This document shows positions 34,490 to 43,367 of a stretch of 63,665 nt of DNA, piece by piece (position 1 is the stretch's first letter; each line of letters begins with the position of its first letter). Location of the stretch: positions 1-63,665 of the forward strand of contig NZ_JABXKQ010000182.1 in assembly GCF_017114945.1 (NCBI RefSeq). Direction: 5' to 3'. This DNA is from Nostoc sp. JL34 (GTDB taxonomy: Bacteria; Cyanobacteriota; Cyanobacteriia; Cyanobacteriales; Nostocaceae). The translations under genes and the position numbers were made by a program. The notes under the pieces are model-generated. The model made no database searches, was not told where the DNA came from, and saw only the letters and a program-made list of their open reading frames with translations.

Positions 34490-35265
34490 TGCCACCATCT
34501 TTAACACTTTTCCATAGCTTACTTCTATTTAGTACTGCTTTTATTGCAGGTGGCTTAAATGCTGTAGCCGGTGGTGGAAGTTTTATCACATTTCCAACTC
34601 TTATCTTTACGGGTGTACCCCCGATCGCAGCTAACGCCACCAATAATACTGCAATTTGGGTGGCTGCCCTAGCCAGTGCTGGAGCATATCGTCAAGATTT
34701 GGGCATCGAGCGGCGAGATTTTTTCCTTCTATGTGGCGTCAGTTTAGTTGGTGGCATGATTGGTTCCATCGCTTTGTTGTATACATCGCCAGATGTCTTT
34801 AAAAAGCTGATTCCCTATCTATTACTGCTAGCAACAGTTGTGTTTACCTTTGGCGAACCGTTCAAAAAGTGGTTGCAGCGTCGAAACCAGAACACATCAC
34901 CGGAATCTGTACCGTTGTTTAATTTAGTACTGGCTCAACTAGCGATCGCCATCTATGGCGGTTTCTTCGGCGCAGGTATAGGGATTTTAATGCTGGCAGC
35001 TCTAACATTTTTAGGTATCAAAAGTATTCACAAAATGAATGCTTTCAAGACATTTTTAGGGAGTTGTATCAATGGTATTGCGATCGTTCCATTTATTTTT
35101 GCAGGTGTGATTGCTTGGCATCAAGCTATTTTGATGGCAGTCGGTGGCTCTCTTGGTGGTTACTTAAGCGCCCATTATGCTCGTAAACTTGAACCGCACT
35201 TAATTCGGAAATTTGTGATGATTGTTGCCTTCAGCATGACTGCCTACTTTTTTATTCACGGTTAA
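34489..35265 (+). CDS. TauE/SafE-family permease
   Basis: 258 residues, about eight helices. Family signature AGGLNAVAGGGSFITFPTL at residues 19-37 and its second-half counterpart GGFFGAGIGILMLAAL. The family exports sulfite, sulfoacetate or related anions. Coupled to the HAD gene upstream and 27 bp from the MFS gene downstream. Confidence 0.9.
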   Translation: MPPSLTLFHSLLLFSTAFIAGGLNAVAGGGSFITFPTLIFTGVPPIAANATNNTAIWVAALASAGAYRQDLGIERRDFFLLCGVSLVGGMIGSIALLYTSPDVFKKLIPYLLLLATVVFTFGEPFKKWLQRRNQNTSPESVPLFNLVLAQLAIAIYGGFFGAGIGILMLAALTFLGIKSIHKMNAFKTFLGSCINGIAIVPFIFAGVIAWHQAILMAVGGSLGGYLSAHYARKLEPHLIRKFVMIVAFSMTAYFFIHG

Positions 35266-35292
35266 GAACTGGGAACTACTCAGGAGTGATGT

Positions 35293-36546
35293 ATGGAAGC
35301 ATCAAGAAAATCACAGGTCATGCTCCGTGCTTTTAGTTCTAGAAATTTTCGCCTGTACTACATAGGTCAGGCAATTTCTCTGATTGGTACGTCAATGACT
35401 CAAGTGGCTACTAGTTGGTTAGTATATCGCCTCACCGATTCCCCTTGGTTACTAGGTCTAGTGGGCTTTGCTAGCCAAATTCCCACACTTCTATTGATTC
35501 CTCTAGGTGGAATCATTGCCGATCGCTGGAATCGTCATCAAATCTTGCTGGTTGCCCAAATTCTAGGAATGCTTCAGTCTTTGGCTCTAACGTGGCTAGC
35601 CCTAAGCGGTACGATTAATATCGAGTACATTGCAATTCTTGGTGTGCTGCAAGGGATTATCAACGCCTTCGATATTCCGACTCGACAGGCATTTCTTCCC
35701 GAAACAGTTGGTAAGGAAAATCTCGGTAATGCCTTTGCTTTATACTCTTCCCTGGTGAGTGTGACGAGTATGGTAGGCCCTGCGATCGCAGGCATGTTGA
35801 TTATGGCACTGGGATCGGGGCTATGTTTCCTAATTGATAGCATCAGTTACATTGCTGTAATTATTGCCCTCCTAGCAATACGGCTGACATCCAGAAAAGC
35901 CATTATTTCCAAACGCAAACCTTTAGAAGAATTAAAAACTAGTTTTAAATATGCCTTTGGGTTTTTGCCAATTCGATCTGTCTTAATTGGTTCGGCTTTG
36001 GTCTGCTGCGTCTGGGGATTTTATTTAGCTTTGGGGCCGATTTTTGCCAAGGAGATTTTGCAAGGTGGCCCTAACACCTTCGGCTTCTTGATGACAGCTT
36101 CCAGTTTGGGAACCTTAGCAGGTGGTATCTATTTAACTAAGCACAGCAATGTACTGGAATCGGGTAAAGTTCTAGCATTGGGTATGGGTTTTATGGGAAT
36201 AAGCTTGATTGTCTTTGCCTTATCCCGTGTATTCTGGCTTTCACTGCTTTCATTATTTGCAGCTGGTTTCGGCTTTATTTTGCAGATAATTGCCGGACGT
36301 ACTTTGCTTCAGTTGTTGGTGAACGATGAAAATCGCGGACAAATTACTGGCCTTTACGTTATGGCATCTACAGGCGCAGTACCTATAGGCAACTTAATAG
36401 CTGGCGCACTAGCAAGTAAATTTGCTAGTAGCAATACTATCATCCTTGGTGGAAGTATTTGTATTGCAGGCTCAATTTTATTTATGCAGCAAATCTCCAT
36501 CTTTCGGGATCTGGTTCGTCTGAATCTACGTACTGAAGGAGCTTAG
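35293..36546 (+). CDS. MFS transporter (EntS/MacroLide-efflux type)
   Basis: 417 residues, 12 helices. N-terminal FRLYYIGQAISLIGTSMTQVA and the loop motif GGIIADRWNRHQIL, FDIPTRQAFLPE and LYSSLVSVTSMVGPAIAG are typical of the MFS_3/EntS-like exporters. Likely exports a hydrophobic or chelating compound. Ends just where a family A MITE begins; the MITE tip overlaps the last codons (GCTTAG). Confidence 0.88.
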   Translation: MEASRKSQVMLRAFSSRNFRLYYIGQAISLIGTSMTQVATSWLVYRLTDSPWLLGLVGFASQIPTLLLIPLGGIIADRWNRHQILLVAQILGMLQSLALTWLALSGTINIEYIAILGVLQGIINAFDIPTRQAFLPETVGKENLGNAFALYSSLVSVTSMVGPAIAGMLIMALGSGLCFLIDSISYIAVIIALLAIRLTSRKAIISKRKPLEELKTSFKYAFGFLPIRSVLIGSALVCCVWGFYLALGPIFAKEILQGGPNTFGFLMTASSLGTLAGGIYLTKHSNVLESGKVLALGMGFMGISLIVFALSRVFWLSLLSLFAAGFGFILQIIAGRTLLQLLVNDENRGQITGLYVMASTGAVPIGNLIAGALASKFASSNTIILGGSICIAGSILFMQQISIFRDLVRLNLRTEGA

Positions 36547-36712
36547 AGGTTGTTTGAAAAGTTGTTAAGTATACTCAAAACCCCGCTTCCATTCCTCTCC
36601 CCGAAAGGTCAAGAGGCTTTGAAACCCCCATTCCCTTGTAGGGAAGGGAGGCTGGGGGGTTAGGTTTTCGAGGCTTAGATGTTACCAAAAAAACTGTTCA
36701 AACATCCTCTTA
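36543..36712 (-). mobile_element. ~170-bp MITE, family A, copy 2
   Basis: Reverse complement of the 10912 element with only scattered differences over its whole length. Ends TTAGAGGTTGTTTGAAAAG and TTCAAACATCCTCTTAA. Its left tip supplies the TTAG of the MFS gene stop (GCTTAG), so insertion took place at the very end of that gene. Confidence 0.85.
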
Positions 36713-36781
36713 AAAGAAAAATAGCTCTGACTATTTGAAAGAGTGCATAATCAACCATAACACCAAAAGTTGATAACAATA

Positions 36782-37168
36782 ATGACTACTATAAATGACC
36801 CTACTGTTGTAGCTGAAGTAACTGATTTGTACCTCAAGTATGAAAAAGCTCTTTGTAATAATAATTTGGAGGTGATGGATGGCTTGTTTTGGGATGCGCC
36901 CGAAGTAGTGCGGTTTGGAATCACAGAAAACCTCTATGGCGGCGATGAAGTTCGTAACTTTCGTCAGAATCGACCAAACCCAAAAATAGAGCGAGAAATC
37001 TCGAACCTCAAGGTTGTAACCTTTGGGAAAGATGCCGCAACAGTGACTTTAGAATTTCGCCGGATTCTCAATGGTGTAGAGCGTTTCGGGCGACAAAGCC
37101 AAACTTGGTACAGATTTACTGAAGGATGGAAGGTAGTTTCAGCCCATGTTTCATTATTGCCAGTGTGA
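36782..37168 (+). CDS. AtzH/HpxZ-like (DUF3225) protein, NTF2-like fold
   Basis: About 128 residues from the ATG at 36782. The pattern FWDAPEVVRFGITENLYGGDEVRNFR (seen in parts: FWDAPEVVRFG, NLYGGDEVRNFR) and WKVVSAHVSLLP at the end is characteristic of DUF3225/AtzH-like, including HpxZ of oxalurate use. A ketosteroid-isomerase/NTF2 fold with likely small-molecule binding. Stands alone here; no amidase partner beside it. Confidence 0.75.
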   Translation: MTTINDPTVVAEVTDLYLKYEKALCNNNLEVMDGLFWDAPEVVRFGITENLYGGDEVRNFRQNRPNPKIEREISNLKVVTFGKDAATVTLEFRRILNGVERFGRQSQTWYRFTEGWKVVSAHVSLLPV

Positions 37169-37304
37169 GTTTTAAAACTATGACTAGCATTCTAGTTAGA
37201 CATTAGCTCCCAGAAACAATAGTGAGTGGCAATAGTCCTAAATTTAACCGATTTCAAATTATTAAAAATAATTTCCATAACAAAAAATAAATAGAGGTTT
37301 AAAT

Positions 37305-37868
37305 ATGGTAAATCCATTTGATTGGATTGTATTAAAATCTAGATATATAGTAAAGGACAAATGGATTTCAATCCGGTCTGATACTTGCCAAATGCCTAAT
37401 GGAACAATAGTTGACCCCTATTATGTTCTTGAATATCCAACATGGGTAAATGTTGTAGCTTTAACAAAAAATCAGGAAGTTATTTTAGTAAAGCAATATC
37501 GCCACGGTCTGAGAAAAACAATTCTAGAATTACCCAGTGGCGCTGTAGAGGCTGAAGATGTTTTACCAGTAGAAGCTGCAAAACGCGAATTATTGGAAGA
37601 GAGTGGTTACACTAGCAATCATTTTATTGAAACTGGTATATTATCACCCAACCCAGCCAATCATAACAATTTAACCCATTGCTTTTTAGCAACAGATGTA
37701 GAACATGTAGCTGATTTAAAGTTAGACGCTACTGAACAAATTGATGTAGTTTTATTGCCTTTGCAAAAGGTAATTGAAGATATTGATCAAGGTATATTTC
37801 TGCAAACATTACATATTAGTTCATTATTCTTTGCTCTAAAAAAACTTGGTAAAGTGCAATTTTCTTAG
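37305..37868 (+). CDS. NUDIX hydrolase
   Basis: 187 residues. Nudix box GAVEAEDVLPVEAAKRELLEESGY (residues about 77-100) has the G, the REL and EE of GX5EX7REUXEEXGU. Preceded by VILVKQYRHG, as in ADP-ribose pyrophosphatase-type enzymes. Hydrolyses a nucleoside diphosphate derivative; ADP-ribose is the most likely substrate. AT-rich gene compared with neighbours. Ribosome site AGAGG before ATG. Confidence 0.88.
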   Translation: MVNPFDWIVLKSRYIVKDKWISIRSDTCQMPNGTIVDPYYVLEYPTWVNVVALTKNQEVILVKQYRHGLRKTILELPSGAVEAEDVLPVEAAKRELLEESGYTSNHFIETGILSPNPANHNNLTHCFLATDVEHVADLKLDATEQIDVVLLPLQKVIEDIDQGIFLQTLHISSLFFALKKLGKVQFS

Positions 37869-38005
37869 TCATCTGGCTTTGCAACACTACGGCTCTTTAG
37901 ACTACGATTTGTCTAGTGAAAGTAGGTTCAAGATTGTGGTAGTACACAACTGGGCTAAATCGGGCATTGGGCATGAATTATTCTTCTTGTCTCCCCCACT
38001 CCCTA

Positions 38006-39064
38006 TTAGATATTCTCCAGCAAATCAATCAACGCCTCCACTAAAACTTGATTCTGTTCGTCAGTACCAACAGTAATGCGTAATTTATTATCTAGTCCAG
38101 GCTGCTTGAAGTAGCGGATTAAAATTCCCCGTTCCTTCAGTTTTTGATAGAGATATTCTGCATTTCCTTCTTTGGGCTGCGCCAGCAAAAAGTTAGTTTG
38201 GGAATCCCAAATATGAAAACCTAATTGTTTCAAGTCTGTTGCTAACTTAGTCCGTGATGCCTTAATCTTTGCTACACAAGCATTTTTATAAGTTTGGTCA
38301 GTGATGGCAGCCGTGCCAATTGCACAAGCGATCGCATCAATGTTATAGCTATCTTTAACCTTAAACAATCCCTGCAACAGTTTGGGATTCGCCACCCCAA
38401 AGCCCAATCGTAATCCTGCCAACGAGTACCCCTTAGATAGTGTCCGAATCACAATGACGTTTTCGTATTCCTTAACCAAAGCCAATGCATTCTCTTCGGT
38501 AAAATCTATGTATGCTTCATCAATCACTAAAACTCCAGATAACTGGCTGGCCAATTTTCGCAGATCATTCGTTGCTACCACATGCCCCGATGGACTATTA
38601 GGCGACGCAATAAATGTTACAGCCCCATTGGCAGCAACTAGTTCTTCCAAAGGTAAGCTGTAGTCTTCGCTGTATGGTATCTCAATAATTTCCGCCGCTT
38701 GCATTTCTGTTAATGTGCGATATAGCACGTAAGTAGGCATCGGATAAACTACCTTTTTACCAGGTTCTGCACAGGCTCGAATTACTACACTCAACAATTC
38801 GTCACTGCCATTTCCTACAATGATCCAATCATTAGAAACTCCTAAAACTTTACTTGCAGCTTGCCGGAACTCCTCACCGAAAGGTTCTGGATACCGCCGC
38901 AACCACTCACCATCGATATTTCGTAGCACAGCTAATGCCGCAGGGGAAGGAGGATAGGGGTTCTCGTTGCTATTAAGTTTAACGATGTGTGTACCGCGTT
39001 GAGGCTGTTCACCGGGAACATAGCTAGCCATTGTATCAACATTAGAGCGGAAGTAATTAGTCAT
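38006..39064 (-). CDS. hisC: Histidinol-phosphate aminotransferase
   Basis: 352 residues, standard HisC length. Class II PLP aminotransferase: LNSNENPYPPS at the start, IVGNGSDELL for cofactor phosphate, PNSPSG, VIDEAYIDF for PLP pyridine contact, and the Schiff-base lysine in RTLSKGYSLAGLRLG. Transfers amino groups between histidinol phosphate/imidazole acetol phosphate and glutamate. Cytosolic. A single gene without other his genes near. Confidence 0.95.
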   Translation of the reverse strand: MTNYFRSNVDTMASYVPGEQPQRGTHIVKLNSNENPYPPSPAALAVLRNIDGEWLRRYPEPFGEEFRQAASKVLGVSNDWIIVGNGSDELLSVVIRACAEPGKKVVYPMPTYVLYRTLTEMQAAEIIEIPYSEDYSLPLEELVAANGAVTFIASPNSPSGHVVATNDLRKLASQLSGVLVIDEAYIDFTEENALALVKEYENVIVIRTLSKGYSLAGLRLGFGVANPKLLQGLFKVKDSYNIDAIACAIGTAAITDQTYKNACVAKIKASRTKLATDLKQLGFHIWDSQTNFLLAQPKEGNAEYLYQKLKERGILIRYFKQPGLDNKLRITVGTDEQNQVLVEALIDLLENI

Positions 39065-39109
39065 AGGGCATTAGATATGAGGCATTGGTGCGATGTCTAC
39101 GACGGGCTA

Positions 39110-39317
39110 TGCTGTGACTTAAAAGATAAAGTGGCCGTTTTTTAAGCATAAAGTGGCCGCCCAACAGAACCTATGACAGAAGCGTTTTTGAAAGAATTGA
39201 ATGCGTTCGCTTGTAAAGTATGGCGAAAGTAGGGCAATGCAAAAATAAGCATTTCAGGTTTTAAGGGCGGCCACTTTATCCTCTAAAAGCGGCCATCTTT
39301 TCCTTTAAGTGACAACA
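39110..39317. mobile_element. ~208-bp element with repeated terminal motifs, transposase lost
   Basis: Ends TGCTGTGACTTAAAAG and CCTTTAAGTGACAACA are inverted. Each end carries two copies of an AAAGTGGCCG-like motif (39126-39137 and about 39149-39160 on the left; about 39268-39279 and 39289-39300 inverted on the right). Multiple end repeats with TG..CA tips are a feature of IS21-type and Tn7/Mu-type transposons, so this looks like a solo derivative. A 19-codon ORF at 39173 (MTEAFLKELN..) may be a transposase or cargo scrap. The right end lies 84 bp past the 3' end of the tRNA-Val gene. No target duplication was found. Confidence 0.6.
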
Positions 39318-39401
39318 CAAGTTTTCAACCATAAAGTTGCTGTTGCGGCAAAGTTATGCTTTAAATCACAAATTTTGCTGAAAGCTTTGCTGTATACTAA
39401 G

Positions 39402-39473
39402 TGGGCGATACTGGATTTGAACCAGTGACCCCATCCGTGTGAAGGATGTGCGCTACCCCTGTGCTAATCGCCC
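39402..39473 (-). tRNA. tRNA-Val (anticodon CAC)
   Basis: 72 nt on the minus strand folds as a cloverleaf: acceptor GGGCGAT/ATCGCCC with discriminator A, anticodon stem CATCC/GGATG around loop TTCACAC (anticodon CAC), T arm ACTGG-TTCAAAT-CCAGT. The D stem GCAC/GCGC has one A-C mismatch. CCA is not encoded. Decodes GUG. Confidence 0.95.
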
Positions 39474-39804
39474 AAGACTTTTTATATAGAAGCTTTTAAG
39501 CTATTTAATCTACTTACCTGAATTTGTCTCTTAACTGATTGTATGTCAGTTTATGTCAGATTTCAGCAATATAACTATATGGTGAGAGGGGAGTAGGGAG
39601 TGAGGAAGGGAGTTTAGTCTGTGAAGTGTGTTTATTTGCATCAGTGGCCACAACCGCCTCAGAATGAATTCTCAGACCAATAGCTAAGGTCTTCTAAATA
39701 AGACTGAGTAAGGTTTGTAGTCCACTTAAGTGGACTAGCGCTATTAGCCAAGAAATTTATTTCTTGGCGGGATAATGGGCTGGTGCAAGAATATGGAAGT
39801 AACG
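39474..39804. other. Intergenic region upstream of tRNA
   Basis: 331 bp between the tRNA 5' end and the methyltransferase stop; it should hold the tRNA promoter. GGGGAGTAGGGAGTGAGG at about 39588 is heptamer-like, and a short inverted pair TAAGTGGACT..AAGAAATTTATTTCTT lies at about 39727-39757. No gene seen. Confidence 0.45.
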
Positions 39805-40647
39805 CTACTTATTCCCGCACAATAACCCAAACTGAACTAACCCACGCTCATAACCTCGACGCATCAATCCCAGTGATAATGCCCCTTGAATGGTAGTCCA
39901 ACCGGCATTTAGTAAGCCCCAAAGCGCTTGGGGAGTGAACGCCGAATCAATTACTACATTCCAAAAGGGGGCAACGGCGGTTGACCAATCAGCGGTGCGG
40001 ATATTATTTAATGGTAGTTGAAGTGCGATCGCTTCATACTCTGGTAAAGAAATCACATAAGGCAAACAATACACCCGATAAATATCCTGCAAGTGCTTTT
40101 CCTCATCTGCCGTTAATGGTAGCTTATCAGTTGGTCGATGACACCAAGTTACCATAATTAACTTGCCACCAGGTTTCAACACCCGATAGCACTCTTGGAG
40201 AAACTTAGTTTTATCTGGCATATGTTCACCGCTTTCCAGCGACCAAACTAAATCAAAAGAATCGTCAGCAAAGGGCATCGCTTGAGCATTAGCCACCTGG
40301 AACTGAGTTCTCAGACTCAAATTCGCTTCCATTGCGCGTTCCGTTGCTCTGGCAGCTTGCACAGGACTCAAAGTAATCCCTGTAGCCCTAGCATTAAACT
40401 TTTCTGCCAGGTATAAAGAACTGCCACCAATGCCACAACCCACATCGAGGATATTTTCTGCTGCTTGTACCCCCGCCCAATTGAGCAGTTCTTCGATTAA
40501 ATCAATTTGAGCTTGACGGCGGTCTTTTTGCTGCCTGCCATCGACGCCATAGTAGCCGTGGTGCATGTGTTCGCCCCAAATCTGTTCCCACAGACCAGAG
40601 GAAGCATCGTAGAACTGCTGAATTTGCTGGTAAAGTGTTGCACTCAT
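39805..40647 (-). CDS. Tocopherol-type O-methyltransferase (gamma-TMT family)
   Basis: 280 residues. SAM motif I ILDVGCGIGGSSLYLA, motif II 'SFDLVWSLESGEHMPDK', post-motif 'RVLKPGGKLIMVTWCHR'. The opening 'QQIQQFYDASSGLWEQIWGEHMHHGYY' pattern (parts: YDASSGLWEQIW, HMHHGYY) and EYEAIALQLPL match the cyanobacterial/plant gamma-tocopherol methyltransferase group. It methylates a chromanol or quinol ring with SAM. A close family member (MPBQ/MSBQ methylation or another natural-product step) cannot be excluded. Confidence 0.8.
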   Translation of the reverse strand: MSATLYQQIQQFYDASSGLWEQIWGEHMHHGYYGVDGRQQKDRRQAQIDLIEELLNWAGVQAAENILDVGCGIGGSSLYLAEKFNARATGITLSPVQAARATERAMEANLSLRTQFQVANAQAMPFADDSFDLVWSLESGEHMPDKTKFLQECYRVLKPGGKLIMVTWCHRPTDKLPLTADEEKHLQDIYRVYCLPYVISLPEYEAIALQLPLNNIRTADWSTAVAPFWNVVIDSAFTPQALWGLLNAGWTTIQGALSLGLMRRGYERGLVQFGLLCGNK

Positions 40648-40915
40648 GAAAAAAGTAGTATTGAGACGAAGTAGAATTCAAAAAAACTATACAGGTAGGC
40701 TACCATGTATGTTTTTAATTAAATAAGGGTATTTTTACTTTCAGGGAAGGTAAACCAAGATTTATCCTCCTTGGAAAAATTTCTCATTTTTACCTTAATA
40801 AACTTTTCTTAGTCGAATTTATACCAATCATGCCAAAAAATCTACATATACAAGAAGTGGAAACCTAGATTTTCTCTAACTCTCTTAATAAGGAATTACG
40901 AATTACGAATTAATT
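40648..40915. other. Divergent upstream region of methyltransferase and ktrB
   Basis: 268 bp, AT-rich, with AATTACG heptamers just before the ktrB ATG (40893-40915: GGAATTACGAATTACGAATT). No clear ribosome site for ktrB lies within the heptamers. Confidence 0.5.
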
Positions 40916-42253
40916 ATGACTGTCGCTCGCACAATTTGTTTGGGGTTTCTGGCTGTCATTGCTGTCGGTACTATCCTGTTGATGATGCCTTTTTCAACTA
41001 GCGATGGTACATGGGATAACCTGATTGTGGCATTATTTACTTCGACATCCGCAGTTTGTGTTACAGGCTTATCAGTAGTCGATCCTGGTACTTATTTTTC
41101 CTTTTGGGGCCAGTTATTTATTGCCCTATTAGCTCAGATTGGCGGGTTGGGCTATATGACAACCACCACATTTCTGATTTTGCTTATTGGTCGTAAGTTT
41201 GATCTGCGGCAAAAAATAGCCATTCAACAAGCTTTAGACCGACCAGGCATGAGTGGTAGCTCCCAAGTTATCCGTTCAATTATTGCCACAACTTTAATTT
41301 TTGAAATTACCGGAATCTTCTTACTTATACCAGCTTTTGTTCCAGAGTATGGGTGGAGTCAAGGACTTTGGCTGGCGATTTTTCATAGCATCAATGCTTG
41401 GAATAATGCTGGTTTTAGTTTATTTAAAGATAACTTAATTGGCTATCAATCTTCCTTCTTAGTAGTCTTCACCATTACCATGTTGATTATCTTTGGGGGA
41501 ATTGGTTATCAGGTAATTTTGGAAATGTATCTTTGGTTGCGCGATCGCATTTTCCAGAAATCTCTTAAAAAACAATTGTTATCACTTGATTTTAAAGTTG
41601 CAACCAGCACAACCATTATATTATTAGCAATAGGGACAATAGCTTTTTTCTGTATAGAAATTAGAAACCCTGAAACATTTGGTTCTCTAAGTTTCCGCGA
41701 CCAAATATTAGTAGCTTGGTTTCAATCAGTTACTCCTAGAACTGCTGGTTTTAATACTATCGATATTAGCAAAATGACTACCGCTGGTCTATTTATTACA
41801 ATTGCACTAATGTTTATTAGTGCAAGTCCAGGTGGGACAGGGGGAGGTATGAAAACAACAACTTTGAGAGTTCTAACTAGTTGTACAAAAACGATTCTAC
41901 GGGGGAAATAAGAAGTTTTATTGTACGATCGCAAGATAGCAATAACTTTAATTTTGAAAGCTGTAGGTGTGTTAGTAGGATCGGTAGCAGCCGTAATTTT
42001 AGCCACCATTTTAATTAGCCTCACAGATCCAACATTAGATTTTATTCAAATTTTGTTTGAAGTGGTATCAGCCTTCGCCACGGTGGGGCTTTCTACAGGC
42101 ATTACAGGAACTATCTCTACAGCGGCAAAGCTGATCTTAATTATCACGATGTATGTTGGAAGAGTAGGTGTTTTACTATTGATGTCTGCCGTATTAGGAG
42201 ACCCCCGCCCTACTAGAATTCACTATCCTGAAGAAAATTTACTTGTGGGATAG
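40916..42253 (+). pseudogene. ktrB: Potassium transporter KtrB/TrkH, interrupted by in-frame TAA
   Basis: Codons 1-331 encode a KtrB-type protein (SAVCVTGLS, NNAGFSLF and TPRTAGFNT are pore loops 1-3 with filter glycines G51, G166 and G278). At 41909-41911 a TAA stop follows GGG AAA; the same frame then continues GAA GTT TTA TTG TAC GAT to 42253 with the fourth pore loop (FATVGLSTGITG) and normal KtrB C-terminus. One base change (for example GAA to TAA) explains it, with no frameshift. The truncated 331-residue product would lack one quarter of the pore. It may be a pseudogene, a sequencing error, or a readthrough case. ktrA follows at 42404. Confidence 0.85.
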
Positions 42254-42403
42254 TTGGGGAGAGGGAATAGGAATGAGATAGAAAGAATAACTAATGCCCA
42301 AACTGATAAAATATACATTGGAAGGCAAAAATAAAATTTTTAATTCAAGCGGTATAACCGTTTTTTGCCCTAAATACAGGGAGCCATCATAAGGATAAAA
42401 AGG

Positions 42404-43099
42404 GTGAATCTGTCATCATTAAGTTTTTTTCGTAGTTTACGTAAAGATAACCAGCAATTTGCTGTAATTGGGTTAGGTCGTTTTGGTAGGTCTGTTTGTT
42501 CCACACTGCACAATTTTGGTTATCAAGTGCTGGCAACAGATATTGATGAAAAACGAGTTTCAGAAGCATTAACTGAGGGAATAGTTGGTCATGCTTTGCA
42601 ACTAGACTCTACAGAACCAGCCGCACTCAAAGAAGCTGGAATTTTTGAATTTGATACTGTAATTGTTGCAATTGGCAACTACGTTCAAGAAAGCATCATA
42701 ACTACCCTAAATGTGAAAGAGGCTGGTGTCCCTCACGTAGTTGCCAAAGCTTCTAGTGAAGTTCACCGTAAACTGCTGCGGCGAGTAGGAGCAGATCATG
42801 TTGTTTTTCCTGAGTATGAAGCGGGTTGTGCCCTAGCGCGTACTCTTACTAAACCAGCAATTCTAGATCGATTTGACCTCGACCCAGATAATAGTATTGT
42901 AGAGTTGATTGTGCCTGATGAATTTCACGGCAAAACCATCACCGAACTTCAACTTCGTAACCGCTACGGTTTAAATTTGCTAGCAGTAAGCCAGGATGGA
43001 AAATTTCAAATTAATCCTGATGCTACCAAGCGTTTAGAGCGTGGTTCAGCAATGGTTGTTATTGGTTGCAATAAAGATATTAATCGTTTGCCGATTTAA
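42404..43099 (+). CDS. ktrA: Ktr/Trk potassium uptake regulatory subunit (RCK protein)
   Basis: 231 residues: RCK_N (TrkA_N) Rossmann domain with VIGLGRFGRS at about 21-30 and acidic strand end ATDID, then RCK_C from about 150 (VELIVPDEFHGKTITELQLRNRYG in parts). Forms the cytosolic octameric ring that gates KtrB with NAD(H)/ATP/ADP. GTG start; 150 bp after the ktrB end on the same strand. The frame is intact even though the channel gene beside it is interrupted. Confidence 0.92.
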   Translation: MNLSSLSFFRSLRKDNQQFAVIGLGRFGRSVCSTLHNFGYQVLATDIDEKRVSEALTEGIVGHALQLDSTEPAALKEAGIFEFDTVIVAIGNYVQESIITTLNVKEAGVPHVVAKASSEVHRKLLRRVGADHVVFPEYEAGCALARTLTKPAILDRFDLDPDNSIVELIVPDEFHGKTITELQLRNRYGLNLLAVSQDGKFQINPDATKRLERGSAMVVIGCNKDINRLPI

Positions 43100-43367
43100 A
43101 AAAGTTAGGAGTTAGGAATTAAAAGTTAGGAGTTATGCCGTATGCAACTTTTACTCAAACCTAACCTCCAACCCCTTTTAATAGAGAATAGACTTATTGC
43201 ATAAATCAATGAGCTTTCACCCTAAATCCCTCTCTCAAGCTTCGGAAAGGGACTTGGAAATTCGCTCCCCTGCTACCAAAATTGAGAGAAGGGGTTGGAG
43301 GATGTAGCAAGACCCCGCAGGGTGGGCAAATTTTGCATTTTTGCAAATCGCGTTAACTCTGAGTTTT
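43100..43367. other. Intergenic, repeat remnants
   Basis: 268 bp between the convergent ktrA and TPR genes. Contains CCCTCTCTCAAGCTTCGG..GAGAGAAGGGGTTGGAGG (about 43230-43300), an inverted GAGAGAGGG-type repeat that may act as a bidirectional end of transcription. No gene seen. Confidence 0.5.
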
